Assembly: GCF_001045435.1 (NCBI RefSeq)
Contig: NZ_LFNG01000012.1
Coordinates: forward strand, 185,593 to 249,592
DNA length: 64,000 nucleotides
Source: Chryseobacterium koreense CCUG 49689
Lineage (GTDB): Bacteria > Bacteroidota > Bacteroidia > Flavobacteriales > Weeksellaceae
Reading direction: 5' to 3'
The notes beneath the pieces are model-generated. The model saw only the letters and a program-made list of their open reading frames with translations. It had not been told where the DNA came from and did not search any database. Numbering within the stretch: position 1 is the stretch's first letter; each line of letters opens with the position of its first letter. The translations under genes were made by a program, and so were the position numbers. Positions 41,222-49,794 of the stretch are shown one piece after another.

Positions 41222-42823
41222 ATGAAAAAAATATTTACACTCGTTGTAGTGGCGGTTTTTACCTTCGTGAGTGCACAAACTCAACTGGTCTTCGTTTACT
41301 TTAAAGACAAACCGAACAGAGCCGCATTTTATGCGAATCCACTTTCTGAACTCAATCAGAAATCACTGGACAGAAGGACCAAATATGGGATTGCCTTAAA
41401 CGATCAGGATGCACCGATTGAACCCACCTATATCCAAAATGTGCGAAATCTGGGTTTCACCGTAACGGATTATTCCAAATGGATGAATGGAGTTGCTGTG
41501 AACGCCACCACCGCTCAAATCGCATTGCTGGAATCGCAACCTTATGTGCAGTCTGTGGAAAAGTTCATCAAACATGGCGGAAAACCTGAACCTACAGGAA
41601 CCAACAAATTTGACGAGTTCAATAAGTCCATCGGCAAAACCAATTTCAATTATGGACAGGGATTGGCGCAAATCAACCAGATCAATCTCCGTCCGCTGCA
41701 TATTGCAGGATTTACCGGAGCTGGAATTACGATTGCCGTGATTGACACGGGTTTTCCACGGGTAAATACCGGATCCGTTTATCAAAGAATCCGTGACAAC
41801 GGACAAATCAAAGGCGGCTACAACTTCGTGAATAAAAGCACCGATATCTACAATACCACTTTAAACAACCATGGTTCCTATTGTTTGGGAACTATAGCCG
41901 CTTATGTAACCAATCAATATGTGGGATCTGCACCCGATGCTGATTTCCTTTTGTATGCTTCTGAAGATGCGGCAGTGGAAATTCCGGAAGAGATGATTTA
42001 TTGGGCGGAAGCCGCCGAAGAAGCAGACCGAAACGGCGCGGATTTAATCACCACTTCGCTTGGATATTACAATTTCGATGATACCCGCTACAACATGCTT
42101 TATTCCGACATGAACGGCACCACTTCTTTTATCGCCAGAACTGCGCAAATCGCGGTCGAAAAAGGAATCTTTGTACTGGCCGCAGCAGGAAACGAAGCGC
42201 AAAATGCGTGGCATTATCTCATCACGCCGGCCGATAATCAGAAAGTGTTCACCGTGGGAGCAGTGACTTCTACCGGTGCAAGTTCCAGTTTCTCTTCTTA
42301 CGGGCCGAATGCATTAGGCGTGATCAAACCAGATGGAAGCGCACGCGGAACTAGCACTGTGATGGGTTACAACAACAGTGTAACCACCAGTAGCGGAACC
42401 TCTTTCGCCACGCCACTTGCTGCAGGCGGAGTCGCTTGCTTAATCCAGGCAGCCGGAAACAAACCTTTGTCTGAAGTGGCGAACATTCTCCGGCAGACGG
42501 CCTCACTTTATCCAAGCAATAATCCACAATTGGGATGGGGAATTCTGAATTTCGGGCAAGCTTACAACAACATCACTTTGGCGACCGGTGAAAACGCAGT
42601 GAAGTCTTCGGTAAAGATTTATCCAAATCCTGCGACCGATATTTTCACCATCGATACCGCCGACAAAATTATCTCCGTGGAACTTTTCAATACTTTAGGT
42701 CAGAAAGTTCAAACTTTTAAAGCCGAAAAAGTAAATCCTATCGAAAAACTGAGTTCAGGGGTTTATTTTGTGAAAATACAGACGGACAAAGGTGAAGTGA
42801 TTGAGAAGTTGGTGAAGAAATAA
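41222..42823 (+). CDS. S8-family (subtilisin-like) serine protease with T9SS type A sorting domain
   Basis: The 533-residue secreted protease has a signal peptide (VVVAVFTFVSAQ), an inhibitor-like prodomain (residues ~20-115) and the catalytic triad Asp in IAVIDTGF (~173), His in LNNHGSYCLG (~217) and Ser in SGTSFATPLAAG (~393), with the oxyanion Asn in LAAAGNEAQNA. The C-terminal ~70 residues (IYPNPATDIFTID, then LSSGVYFVKIQTDKGEVIEKLVKK) are a type IX secretion sorting domain. It should be exported through the T9SS, whose regulator porX lies about 16 kb downstream. Confidence 0.94.
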   Translation: MKKIFTLVVVAVFTFVSAQTQLVFVYFKDKPNRAAFYANPLSELNQKSLDRRTKYGIALNDQDAPIEPTYIQNVRNLGFTVTDYSKWMNGVAVNATTAQIALLESQPYVQSVEKFIKHGGKPEPTGTNKFDEFNKSIGKTNFNYGQGLAQINQINLRPLHIAGFTGAGITIAVIDTGFPRVNTGSVYQRIRDNGQIKGGYNFVNKSTDIYNTTLNNHGSYCLGTIAAYVTNQYVGSAPDADFLLYASEDAAVEIPEEMIYWAEAAEEADRNGADLITTSLGYYNFDDTRYNMLYSDMNGTTSFIARTAQIAVEKGIFVLAAAGNEAQNAWHYLITPADNQKVFTVGAVTSTGASSSFSSYGPNALGVIKPDGSARGTSTVMGYNNSVTTSSGTSFATPLAAGGVACLIQAAGNKPLSEVANILRQTASLYPSNNPQLGWGILNFGQAYNNITLATGENAVKSSVKIYPNPATDIFTIDTADKIISVELFNTLGQKVQTFKAEKVNPIEKLSSGVYFVKIQTDKGEVIEKLVKK

Positions 42824-42995
42824 GCCGAAAGATGTTTTGATTTCACCTAAAGATCGCTTTTAAATGTAAAAAATAAGCGCGGAAGTATTGCAGTTTGCAG
42901 TTGTTCCGGCTGTTCGGCGCGCAAAGTCGGGAAACTTTGCGCACCATATGAAACCAAGATGTACGAAATATTTGCCTAAATCACTTGACGAAGTA

Positions 42996-43955
42996 TTAAT
43001 TCACCTGCAAAATAGAGCAAATCTGTTCCGCCAAAGAAATACCAATTCTATCCTGCGCTTCCAGTGTGGAAGCTCCGGTATGCGGAGTCAGCGAAATTTT
43101 CGGGTGTTTCAAGATGGCTTCGGACGGGGTTGGTTCATTGATGAATACATCCAAACCGGCGAATGCCACTTTGCCCTTATCCAGTGCCGAAACCAAAGCT
43201 TCCTCATCAATCACGCCGCCTCGGGAACAGTTGATAATCGCCACTCCATCCTTCATCATCGCGAATTCTCTCTCACCGATCATCGCCCCGTTTTTCTGTG
43301 CCGGAACGTGGAGCGTGATAAAGTCGGCATGTCTCAAAACCCCTTCCAAAGGTTCGGTCTCAATGTCCACATTGATAAACTGGTTGTTGTAAAACTTTAC
43401 TTTTATGGATGCTTTCCCAATTTGATTGTCTGCCGCAATTACCCTCATTCCCAGACCGAGTGCAATCTTTGCCACTTCCTGGCCGATTCTTCCCATTCCT
43501 ACAATTCCAATCGTTTTGCCCCGAAGTTCGATTCCCTTTTCATAAGATTTTTTCAGTCTCGCGAAATCGGTATTTCCCAAAACCGTCATCTGGCGATTGG
43601 ATTCCTGCAAAAACCGGGCACCAGAAAACAGGTGCGCAAAAACCAGTTCCGCCACAGAAGCCGATGAAGCCGACGGCGTGTTGATCACATGGATTCCCTT
43701 TGAGCGGGCATATTCCACATCGATATTATCCATTCCAACCCCACCTCTACCGATGATTTCCAGACTTGGACAGGCGTCGATTAATGCTGCCCGAACTTGG
43801 GTCGCACTCCTGACGAGAAGCACTCTAATTTTTTCGTCATTGATAAAATCCACCAGGAATTCCTGCGGAACTTTTTGGGTAATCACCTCGAAACCTTTTT
43901 CCTTCAAAGCGTCAATTCCCGATTGGTCGAGACCGTCATTTGCTAAAACCTTCAT
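42996..43955 (-). CDS. serA: D-3-phosphoglycerate dehydrogenase (short form)
   Basis: The ~319-residue NAD-dependent 2-hydroxyacid dehydrogenase catalyses the first step of serine synthesis. It has RGGVGMDNID, the Rossmann GMGRIGQEVAKIA, the catalytic Arg in NCSRGGVIDEEAL, Glu in DVFINEPTP and His in SLTPHTGAST. It lacks the C-terminal ACT domain, so serine feedback is probably weaker or absent, as in other short Bacteroidota SerA proteins. The upstream HAD gene ends in ATGATTAATATG, where its TAA lies between two possible in-frame starts (43964 and 43955), indicating translational coupling. I favour MKVLANDG. Confidence 0.88.
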   Translation of the reverse strand: MKVLANDGLDQSGIDALKEKGFEVITQKVPQEFLVDFINDEKIRVLLVRSATQVRAALIDACPSLEIIGRGGVGMDNIDVEYARSKGIHVINTPSASSASVAELVFAHLFSGARFLQESNRQMTVLGNTDFARLKKSYEKGIELRGKTIGIVGMGRIGQEVAKIALGLGMRVIAADNQIGKASIKVKFYNNQFINVDIETEPLEGVLRHADFITLHVPAQKNGAMIGEREFAMMKDGVAIINCSRGGVIDEEALVSALDKGKVAFAGLDVFINEPTPSEAILKHPKISLTPHTGASTLEAQDRIGISLAEQICSILQVN

Positions 43956-43956
43956 A

Positions 43957-44361
43957 TTAATCATTAAAAACTTCAATCGTTACTTGTCTCTCCACCATAT
44001 CGGTGAACTTTCCTTTGTATCTGGTCGCTTTTACCAGGTGGTTGTCAATCCAGTGGTAGTTTCCACCTCGTGGTTTCCCGCACAAAACGCTGTGGTATTT
44101 AAATCCGTGCTTATCCAGCCACTCTATCGTGATCTGTTTCAGATTCTCCGTTCTGGAGGTAAAAAAGCAGATGATATGTCCTTGTTCGTACCATCTGTTG
44201 ATCGTTTCCAGGGCATCCGGATACGGTTCACAGGTAATCATTCGTTCGGGTTCCTCATTGGGGATATCGTCTGTAATTGTGCCATCGATATCGATCAGAT
44301 AATTCTTCACATTCCCTTTCAGTATAGGACTCAGATGATCCTTATGTTCTAATTCCATCAT
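43957..44361 (-). CDS. Small HAD-superfamily phosphatase
   Basis: The ~134-residue protein has motif I DIDGTITDD (nucleophile Asp and acid/base Asp, residues ~26-34), motif II Thr/Ser in CFFTSRTENL and a late WIDNHL; no large cap domain fits in this length. Its coupling to serA by overlapping stop and start codons suggests a role around phosphoserine or a related phosphate ester, but it is not a canonical SerB and the substrate is inference only. Two ATG codons (44361 and 44358) are equally possible. A TAATTTTG box lies at 44376-44383. Confidence 0.75.
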   Translation of the reverse strand: MMELEHKDHLSPILKGNVKNYLIDIDGTITDDIPNEEPERMITCEPYPDALETINRWYEQGHIICFFTSRTENLKQITIEWLDKHGFKYHSVLCGKPRGGNYHWIDNHLVKATRYKGKFTDMVERQVTIEVFND

Positions 44362-44375
44362 CAAATTTTAAGGGG

Positions 44376-44383
44376 CAAAATTA
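44376..44383 (-). promoter_or_regulatory. -7 promoter box of the HAD-serA pair (TAATTTTG)
   Basis: Exact TAnnTTTG match on the minus strand, 14 bases before the first ATG of the HAD gene. Confidence 0.45.
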
Positions 44384-44412
44384 CAAATTTTCATTGGTTT
44401 CCAACGGTTTAG

Positions 44413-44421
44413 TTATCCACA
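44413..44421 (+). repeat. Isolated perfect DnaA-box sequence in a 300-bp gap
   Basis: TTATCCACA matches the DnaA-box consensus. The surrounding gap (44362-44661) lies between the divergent HAD and idi genes, holds the HAD promoter, a short GTGGG/CCCAC dyad (44433-44453) and the idi promoter, and contains no convincing gene. Confidence 0.35.
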
Positions 44422-44647
44422 AGAGATTCCTTTATGTGGGCATTCCCCTCTCCCACGCATTTCCGGCAGCTTGGAATAGGCTCTACCCGACGTGGAGCTG
44501 ATTTTGAAAACAAGTTTTGCAGTTTTTTAATCACATTACCGTTCAATTCAACGAGATATTGATTGAAACGAAAATTCTTCAACCCTTGATTCAAGACCAT
44601 CCATCTTAAAAAAATCACAAAAATTTCCGCAGCTAAACATTAAACCT

Positions 44648-44655
44648 TAATTTTG
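44648..44655 (+). promoter_or_regulatory. -7 promoter box of idi (TAATTTTG)
   Basis: Exact TAnnTTTG match ending 6 bases before the idi ATG at 44662; a near-leaderless mRNA is predicted. Confidence 0.5.
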
Positions 44656-44661
44656 CAGGCT

Positions 44662-45171
44662 ATGGAAGAACAGGTAGTTTTGATTTCGGAAAATGATGAA
44701 GTTTTGGGTTTAATGGAAAAAATGCAGGCCCACGAAAACGGAATCCTCCACCGTGCATTTTCAGTTTTCCTTTTTAATGACCAAGGTGAGCTCCTGCTCC
44801 AAAAAAGGGCTGCAGAAAAATACCATTCGCCAAATCAATGGACCAATGCGGTCTGTTCGCACCCCAGAATCGACGAAACTTATTTGCAGGGCGCAAAACG
44901 CCGTTTAAAGGAAGAACTCGGAATCGATGCCGAACTCACCGAAAAATTCCACTTTATCTACAAAGCCGATGTAGGCGGAAATCTTTGGGAGCACGAACGC
45001 GACCACGTTTTTACCGGAAATTACAATGGCGAGTTCAACCTCAATCTCGAAGAGGTTTCAGAAATCCGGTACATCTCCATGGAGAATCTGGATCGGGAAC
45101 TGGCAGAAAACCCGCAGAATTTCACGGAATGGTTTAAGATTATCCTTAAAGAATACAAAGAAAACCTTTAG
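44662..45171 (+). CDS. idi: Isopentenyl-diphosphate delta-isomerase, type 1
   Basis: The 169-residue Nudix-fold enzyme interconverts isopentenyl and dimethylallyl diphosphate for isoprenoid synthesis. It shows the type 1 features HRAFSVFLFNDQGELLLQKR, the active-site cysteine in WTNAVCSHPR, the Nudix-like box GAKRRLKEELGI and the metal/catalytic glutamates in LWEHERDHVF. The ATG at 44662 is used; a TTG three codons upstream overlaps the -7 box. It stands alone between the HAD/serA pair and tyrS. Confidence 0.93.
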   Translation: MEEQVVLISENDEVLGLMEKMQAHENGILHRAFSVFLFNDQGELLLQKRAAEKYHSPNQWTNAVCSHPRIDETYLQGAKRRLKEELGIDAELTEKFHFIYKADVGGNLWEHERDHVFTGNYNGEFNLNLEEVSEIRYISMENLDRELAENPQNFTEWFKIILKEYKENL

Positions 45172-45333
45172 TTCAAAATTCGCGATACACAGCACAAGAT
45201 GCAAAACACAAGTCCCGATTAGGGATTGGTGATTTCGCCTTACTGACCGCTGCCTTTTGAAGTTCACCGCGCTGCGAATTCATCATCCAACAACTCGCCA
45301 CACTCCTACCTGCCGAGTGCCGGCAAAAATCCC

Positions 45334-45341
45334 TATCTTTG
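45334..45341 (+). promoter_or_regulatory. -7 promoter box of tyrS (TATCTTTG)
   Basis: Exact TAnnTTTG match, 23 bases before the ATG at 45365. Confidence 0.5.
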
Positions 45342-45364
45342 CACCTTAAAAAATTCTCACCGAA

Positions 45365-46660
45365 ATGAATCCATTTATTGAAGAACTGAAATGGCGCGGA
45401 CTTTTTGCCGACATGATGCCCGGAACCGATGAACAACTTGACAAAGAACTCACTACAGCCTATATCGGATTCGACCCGACTGCGGATTCGCTGCACATCG
45501 GGAGTTTGATTCAGATCAAGATTTTGGCGCATTTCCAGCAGCACGGCCACAAACCCATCGCTTTGGTAGGAGGCGCAACAGGAATGATCGGTGATCCTTC
45601 AGGGAAATCGAACGAGAGAAACCTTTTGGATGAAGATACTTTGAATCACTATGTGGATTGCCTTAAAAACCAACTCTCAAAATTTCTGAAATTTGATGGT
45701 GAAGGCGCAAATAAAGCCGAATTGGTCAATAATTACGACTGGATGAAGGAATTCTCATTTCTGGATTTCATTCGGGATATCGGCAAAAACATTACCGTGA
45801 ACTACATGATGGCGAAGGATTCCGTGAAGAAAAGAATCACCGGAGAAGGCGGCGCAGAAGGGATGAGTTTCACTGAGTTTACCTACCAACTTTTGCAGGG
45901 CTATGATTTCCTTCATCTTTACCGGGAAAAAAATGTGAGACTTCAAATGGGCGGATCGGACCAATGGGGAAACATCACCACCGGAACCGAGCTCATCCGC
46001 AGAAAAGCGCAGGGTGAAGCTTTTGCACTTACCGTTCCACTCATCACCAAATCCGATGGCTCCAAATTCGGAAAATCCGAAAGTGGCGAAAATTACTGGC
46101 TGGATCCAAAAAGGACATCACCATACAAATTCTACCAATTCTGGGTAAATGCAACTGATGAAGATGCAGAGCGGTTCATCAAATTTTACACTTTCTTGGG
46201 AAAAGAAGAAATCGAAAACCTGATCGCAGAACACAAAACCGCACCACACGAAAGAAAACTCCAGAAGAAATTAGCGGAAGAAGTGACGGTTTGGGTCCAC
46301 AATAGGGAAGAATTCGAAAAGGCAGTGAAAGCATCTGAAATCCTATTCGGAAGAAGTACTGCAGAAGATTTGGTGAACCTGGATGAGGCGACTTTCCTGG
46401 AAGTTTTTGAAGGGGTTCCGCAAAAAGAGATTTCCAAAAACGAATTGCTGGGTTCCAATGTGGTGGACCTGATCTCCGAAAAATCCGGATTTCTAAAATC
46501 AAAAGGTGAAGCAAGAAGGGAACTTCAACAGAATGCAATTTCCATTAACAAAGAAAAAGTAAACGAGACTTTTGAAGTCGGCGAAAAAGATCTGATTGAT
46601 CACCAATTCCTCTTAATCCAAAAAGGGAAAAAGAACTACTTTATTGTGAAAGCAGTCTGA
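45365..46660 (+). CDS. tyrS: Tyrosine--tRNA ligase
   Basis: The 431-residue class I synthetase charges tRNA-Tyr. The HIGH-type motif is LHIGSL (~44), tyrosine-site residues include [13 protein letters not shown] and GGSDQWGNI, and the KMSKS-type motif is KFGKSESG (~235). A C-terminal S4 RNA-binding domain (residues ~365-430, [20 protein letters not shown]) completes the usual bacterial TyrRS. It is monocistronic with its own -7 box and a terminator about 100 bases downstream. Confidence 0.96.
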   Translation: MNPFIEELKWRGLFADMMPGTDEQLDKELTTAYIGFDPTADSLHIGSLIQIKILAHFQQHGHKPIALVGGATGMIGDPSGKSNERNLLDEDTLNHYVDCLKNQLSKFLKFDGEGANKAELVNNYDWMKEFSFLDFIRDIGKNITVNYMMAKDSVKKRITGEGGAEGMSFTEFTYQLLQGYDFLHLYREKNVRLQMGGSDQWGNITTGTELIRRKAQGEAFALTVPLITKSDGSKFGKSESGENYWLDPKRTSPYKFYQFWVNATDEDAERFIKFYTFLGKEEIENLIAEHKTAPHERKLQKKLAEEVTVWVHNREEFEKAVKASEILFGRSTAEDLVNLDEATFLEVFEGVPQKEISKNELLGSNVVDLISEKSGFLKSKGEARRELQQNAISINKEKVNETFEVGEKDLIDHQFLLIQKGKKNYFIVKAV

Positions 46661-46756
46661 AGTGGGAAGATTGAATTACGATGCGGATCGTCATCAATAT
46701 GAAAAACCAAAAGTGAAAAAAAGTGCTCTTGAATGATCGGGAAGCCAAGCAATATA

Positions 46757-46783
46757 AAGCCGGATTTGATTCCGGTTTTTTTT
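46757..46783 (+). terminator. Terminator downstream of tyrS
   Basis: The stem AAGCCGGA/TCCGGTTT with a 6-base loop runs into eight T. Between tyrS and this hairpin a 24-codon frame from GTG 46664 ends PKVKKSALE; it looks like a gene-end fragment and is not called. Confidence 0.75.
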
Positions 46784-46789
46784 GTTTGG

Positions 46790-47340
46790 AACGTTCCCAA
46801 CCATGTAAGTATTCAAAATAAATTATTAACCAAAAAGGATATTTTTTTTCAAATTCTACATTTCACTATCGATGCCGATATAAGAAAAAAAATAACCTCA
46901 TTTTAAAAATAAATTAATCCGTATTTTTTAAATTCTCTGATTTTTTCTTCTACTTTGCTGTAGCATTATCAAAATATGAGTCAAATTTTTACTGTATTCT
47001 ATTTAAAATGACTTAAAGTTAATTTAAATTTAATCATTTAAATTGCTAATTTTCAAATGTTAAATTCAATTATATTTAAAGTAAAACTTTACATGGTGAG
47101 ATTCTTAAAAAAGATTGCCAGAATTGAAGTAGAAACCACGTTAAAGTTTAAAAATGATATAGATCCATTTGCTAATATAGCATAATTATTTAGAAAAAAC
47201 TACAATATTTATGGCATTGATGTACTATACAATAATATTGATTTACAAAATATTTAGGTATTTTCTTTAATAATAGACAAAGGGAATTTTCAACCAAATT
47301 AACCGCTTTCCTCAGACTTTCTCATGATTTTGTGACCCGC
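46790..47340. other. AT-rich, gene-poor island
   Basis: This ~550-bp stretch is far richer in A and T than its neighbours, with long runs such as TTTAAATTTAATCATTTAAA. It contains no full-length gene. Its one protein-like frame (47093-47257) is described separately. The composition suggests DNA of different origin or a decayed insertion between tyrS and the esterase gene. Confidence 0.5.
47093..47257 (+). pseudogene. Short interrupted frame inside the AT-rich island
   Basis: From ATG 47093 the frame reads MVRFLKKIARIEVETTLKF for 30 codons to a TAA at 47183-47185. It continues in the same phase as LFRKNYNIYGIDVLYNNIDL to a TAG at 47255-47257. Both parts look like protein, so this may be the remnant of a small gene with one nonsense change. 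I recognise no family; the first 30 codons could also be a functional microprotein. Confidence 0.3.
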
Positions 47341-47383
47341 AATTCTACATAGCGCAGCAAATCTAAACGACTCTAAAAATCCT

Positions 47384-47391
47384 TATCTTTG
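47384..47391 (+). promoter_or_regulatory. -7 promoter box (TATCTTTG) next to the esterase start
   Basis: Exact TAnnTTTG match ending 4 bases before the ATG at 47396; predicted leaderless mRNA. Confidence 0.5.
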
Positions 47392-47395
47392 TTCA

Positions 47396-48034
47396 ATGGA
47401 TTTACAATACCTGGTTCGGGAACCCCAAAATATCACCTCGAAAACCCCGCTTTTAATTTTGCTTCATGGATATGGAAGTAATGAAGAAGATCTTTTTTCA
47501 TTCGTCCCTACTCTACCCGAAGACTGGATCGTGATCAGTTTCCGGGCTCCACATTCTACCGCTTATGGTGGATTTTCTTGGTATGACATTGATCTGATGA
47601 ATGAGGAAAACCGAATTGATCTGGACCAGGCGAAAGCCTCTGAAAAGGTGATCCTGGAAAACATCTTGAAAATCACCAACCATTACGGATTGACCGAAAA
47701 CGAAACCCATCTTTGCGGGTTTTCACAAGGCGGAATATTGAGTTACGCATTGGCTCTAGAGAACCCCGATTTATTTTCGAAAGTTGCCTGCATGAGCTGT
47801 TATCCAGAAGAAAAATTGCTGGAAAACATCTCAAAAGACAAAAAGAAACTTGAAAAACTTCGCTTCTTCATTTCTCATGGATCGGAGGACGCGATAATTC
47901 CCTTGGATTGGGGAAGAAAAGCAGCAGAAATGCTTTATGATTTGGGTTGTTATTTCTCTTTCCGCGAATACATGAGCGGACACGGCGTGAACCAAAAAAA
48001 CTATATGGATTTGATGGATTTTTTTAAGAGTTAG
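47396..48034 (+). CDS. Alpha/beta-hydrolase of the phospholipase/carboxylesterase family
   Basis: The 212-residue cytoplasmic esterase has LLILLHGYGSNEEDLF (oxyanion region), the nucleophile serine in LCGFSQGGILS (~110), Asp in SHGSEDAIIPLDWG (~165) and His in MSGHGVNQ (~196). Family members hydrolyse short acyl or acyl-thioester bonds; the physiological substrate is unknown. The next gene, a second alpha/beta hydrolase, starts 9 bases after the stop, so the two probably form an operon. Confidence 0.88.
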   Translation: MDLQYLVREPQNITSKTPLLILLHGYGSNEEDLFSFVPTLPEDWIVISFRAPHSTAYGGFSWYDIDLMNEENRIDLDQAKASEKVILENILKITNHYGLTENETHLCGFSQGGILSYALALENPDLFSKVACMSCYPEEKLLENISKDKKKLEKLRFFISHGSEDAIIPLDWGRKAAEMLYDLGCYFSFREYMSGHGVNQKNYMDLMDFFKS

Positions 48035-48043
48035 CACTCCGCC

Positions 48044-49174
48044 ATGAACAAGCTCATTTCCATTTTCCTATTTTTTCTTTATTCTGGTCTTCAAAGTCAG
48101 GTGATTCTGGATATTACCTCGGTTCCAAAGGACACACCGGAAAATGCGAGAATCTTTGTTGCATCCTCGCTGAACAGCTGGAATCCGAATGACCCTAAAT
48201 TTGAGCTAAAAAAGAATGAATGGGGAAATTATTCCATCGAGATCCCCGAAGGTTCAGGAAAAGCGGAATACAAATTCACGCGCGGAAGTTGGGAAACCGC
48301 AGAAGGAGACGAAAACGGAAACGGCCGTGAAAACAGGGTTTTTCATTTCAATGGGAAACCGCAAAGCCTTGACAACCAAATTCTTTCATGGGAAAAAACC
48401 CAACCGAAACGAAATACCGCTTCGGCCAATGTGAAGATCTTAAGCGAGAATTTTTGGATTCCACAACTTAAGACCTCCCGCAAAATCTGGATTTACCTCC
48501 CGGAAAATTATGCCACCACGAAGGAGAGCTATCCCGTAATTTACATGGAAGACGGGCAGAATCTTTTCAACGAATCGACGTCTTTTTCCGGTGAATGGAA
48601 AGTGGATGAAGCCATGGATTCCCTTTTTACAATGGGAAAACGAAACGCAATCATCGTAGGAATTGAAAATGGCGGACCGGAAAGGTTGAATGAATACTCC
48701 GCATGGAATAATGCAAAATATGGGGGCGGAAAAGGAGAACTGTATGCAGATTTCTTGGCAAACACTTTGAAACTCTTCATCGACAAAACTTACAGAACGC
48801 TTCCAAAGGCAAAAAATACCGGATTGATCGGCTCATCGATGGGCGGCCTGATTTCTTTCTACACCGGGATGAAATATCCGGATAAATTTGGTAAACTGGG
48901 AATTTTCAGTCCGAGTTTTTGGTTTGCCAGAAACGAATTAATGTGGTTTGTGGAGCAAAATTCCACCAAAATTAAAAAGACAAAATTTTATTTTCTTGCC
49001 GGGAAAAAGGAATCTCCCGAAATGGTCTCGGATGTGGAGGAAATGGTTCCGCTCTTGATCAAAAAGGGGGTTCCCGAAAAAAACATCCATACGAAGTTCG
49101 ACGATTACGGCACTCATTCTGAAAGTTATTGGTCTAAGGAATTTCCGGCTGCATTTCTGTGGCTGTTTCCTTAA
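48044..49174 (+). CDS. Secreted esterase (Fes/esterase-D type) with N-terminal glycan-binding-like domain
   Basis: The 376-residue exported protein has a signal peptide (FLFFLYSGLQSQ) and a CBM20/48-like beta-sandwich (residues ~20-120, VASSLNSWNPNDPKFEL then KAEYKFTRGSW). The catalytic domain resembles esterase D and enterochelin esterase: YPVIYMEDGQNLF, the nucleophile in IGSSMGGLISFY and a late His in YGTHSESYW. It may cleave ester-linked substituents or ferric-siderophore esters. It is the second gene of a two-hydrolase operon and converges on the Lrp gene, with only 2 bases between stops. Confidence 0.85.
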   Translation: MNKLISIFLFFLYSGLQSQVILDITSVPKDTPENARIFVASSLNSWNPNDPKFELKKNEWGNYSIEIPEGSGKAEYKFTRGSWETAEGDENGNGRENRVFHFNGKPQSLDNQILSWEKTQPKRNTASANVKILSENFWIPQLKTSRKIWIYLPENYATTKESYPVIYMEDGQNLFNESTSFSGEWKVDEAMDSLFTMGKRNAIIVGIENGGPERLNEYSAWNNAKYGGGKGELYADFLANTLKLFIDKTYRTLPKAKNTGLIGSSMGGLISFYTGMKYPDKFGKLGIFSPSFWFARNELMWFVEQNSTKIKKTKFYFLAGKKESPEMVSDVEEMVPLLIKKGVPEKNIHTKFDDYGTHSESYWSKEFPAAFLWLFP

Positions 49175-49176
49175 AT

Positions 49177-49638
49177 TCAACCCGGAAAGACCACGGTCGA
49201 ATTTTTCACTTCCTTGATCGAAAATGAGCTGTGTGTACTGGCGATGTGCTGCATGGAGGTGAGTTTAGTCACCATGAACTCCCGGTATTCCTCAATGCTT
49301 TCAAGGCATATTTTTAGGATGTAGTCATAATCACCGCTTACGTGGAAACATTCCAAAATTTCGGGAAATTTCACTATTTCCCGCTCGAAATTGGTGATAT
49401 GTTCCTTGGTGTGCTGCAACAGTTTCACATGGCAGAGCACCACGAAATCGCGCTTCACCAGTTTTTTGTCCACCAGTGCGACATATTTCGAGATCAGCTT
49501 GTTCCTTTCCAATTTCTTGATTCTTTCAAAAACTGCGGTGACCGACATTTCTAGTTGGTCCGCCAACTCTTTTGTGGTCTTTTTGGAATCCTGCTGAAGC
49601 AAAATGAGTAATTTCTTATCCTTTTCGTCAATATTCAT
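49177..49638 (-). CDS. Lrp/AsnC-family transcriptional regulator
   Basis: The 153-residue protein has the N-terminal helix-turn-helix (DEKDKKLLILLQQDSKKTTKELADQLEMSVTAVFERIKKLE) and a C-terminal RAM effector domain (FHVSGDYDYILKICLESIEEYREF). Lrp-type proteins sense amino acids. It is divergent from the PLP gamma-lyase-type gene, with 156 bases between the starts, so that gene is its likely target and methionine or a related amino acid its likely signal (inference). The ATG at 49638 is preferred over a longer frame to 49698; a TAAATTTG box at 49665-49672 supports it. Confidence 0.92.
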   Translation of the reverse strand: MNIDEKDKKLLILLQQDSKKTTKELADQLEMSVTAVFERIKKLERNKLISKYVALVDKKLVKRDFVVLCHVKLLQHTKEHITNFEREIVKFPEILECFHVSGDYDYILKICLESIEEYREFMVTKLTSMQHIASTHSSFSIKEVKNSTVVFPG

Positions 49639-49664
49639 CAGAATAATATTTGGAAATTTTAGGC

Positions 49665-49672
49665 CAAATTTA
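49665..49672 (-). promoter_or_regulatory. -7 promoter box of the Lrp gene (TAAATTTG)
   Basis: Exact TAnnTTTG match on the minus strand, 26 bases before the ATG at 49638. Confidence 0.5.
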
Positions 49673-49794
49673 GCCAATATAATTTTTAAATCTAACATTT
49701 ACATATAAAAGCAATTCATTTTCGGAATAATTCATCAATCATTGTTTTAAAATTTAAAAATTTCCACATTTACGCTATATAAAAAAATCAAACA

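Noticed and set aside
44409..44618. Minus-strand gene of 69 codons in the HAD-idi gap
   Set aside because: No promoter box, biased composition, and it lies in a divergent intergenic region; no family recognised.
45172..45333. Riboswitch or T-box upstream of tyrS
   Set aside because: No T-box motif or conserved fold could be seen, the tyrS leader appears to be only about 20 bases, and T-boxes are not usual in this phylum.
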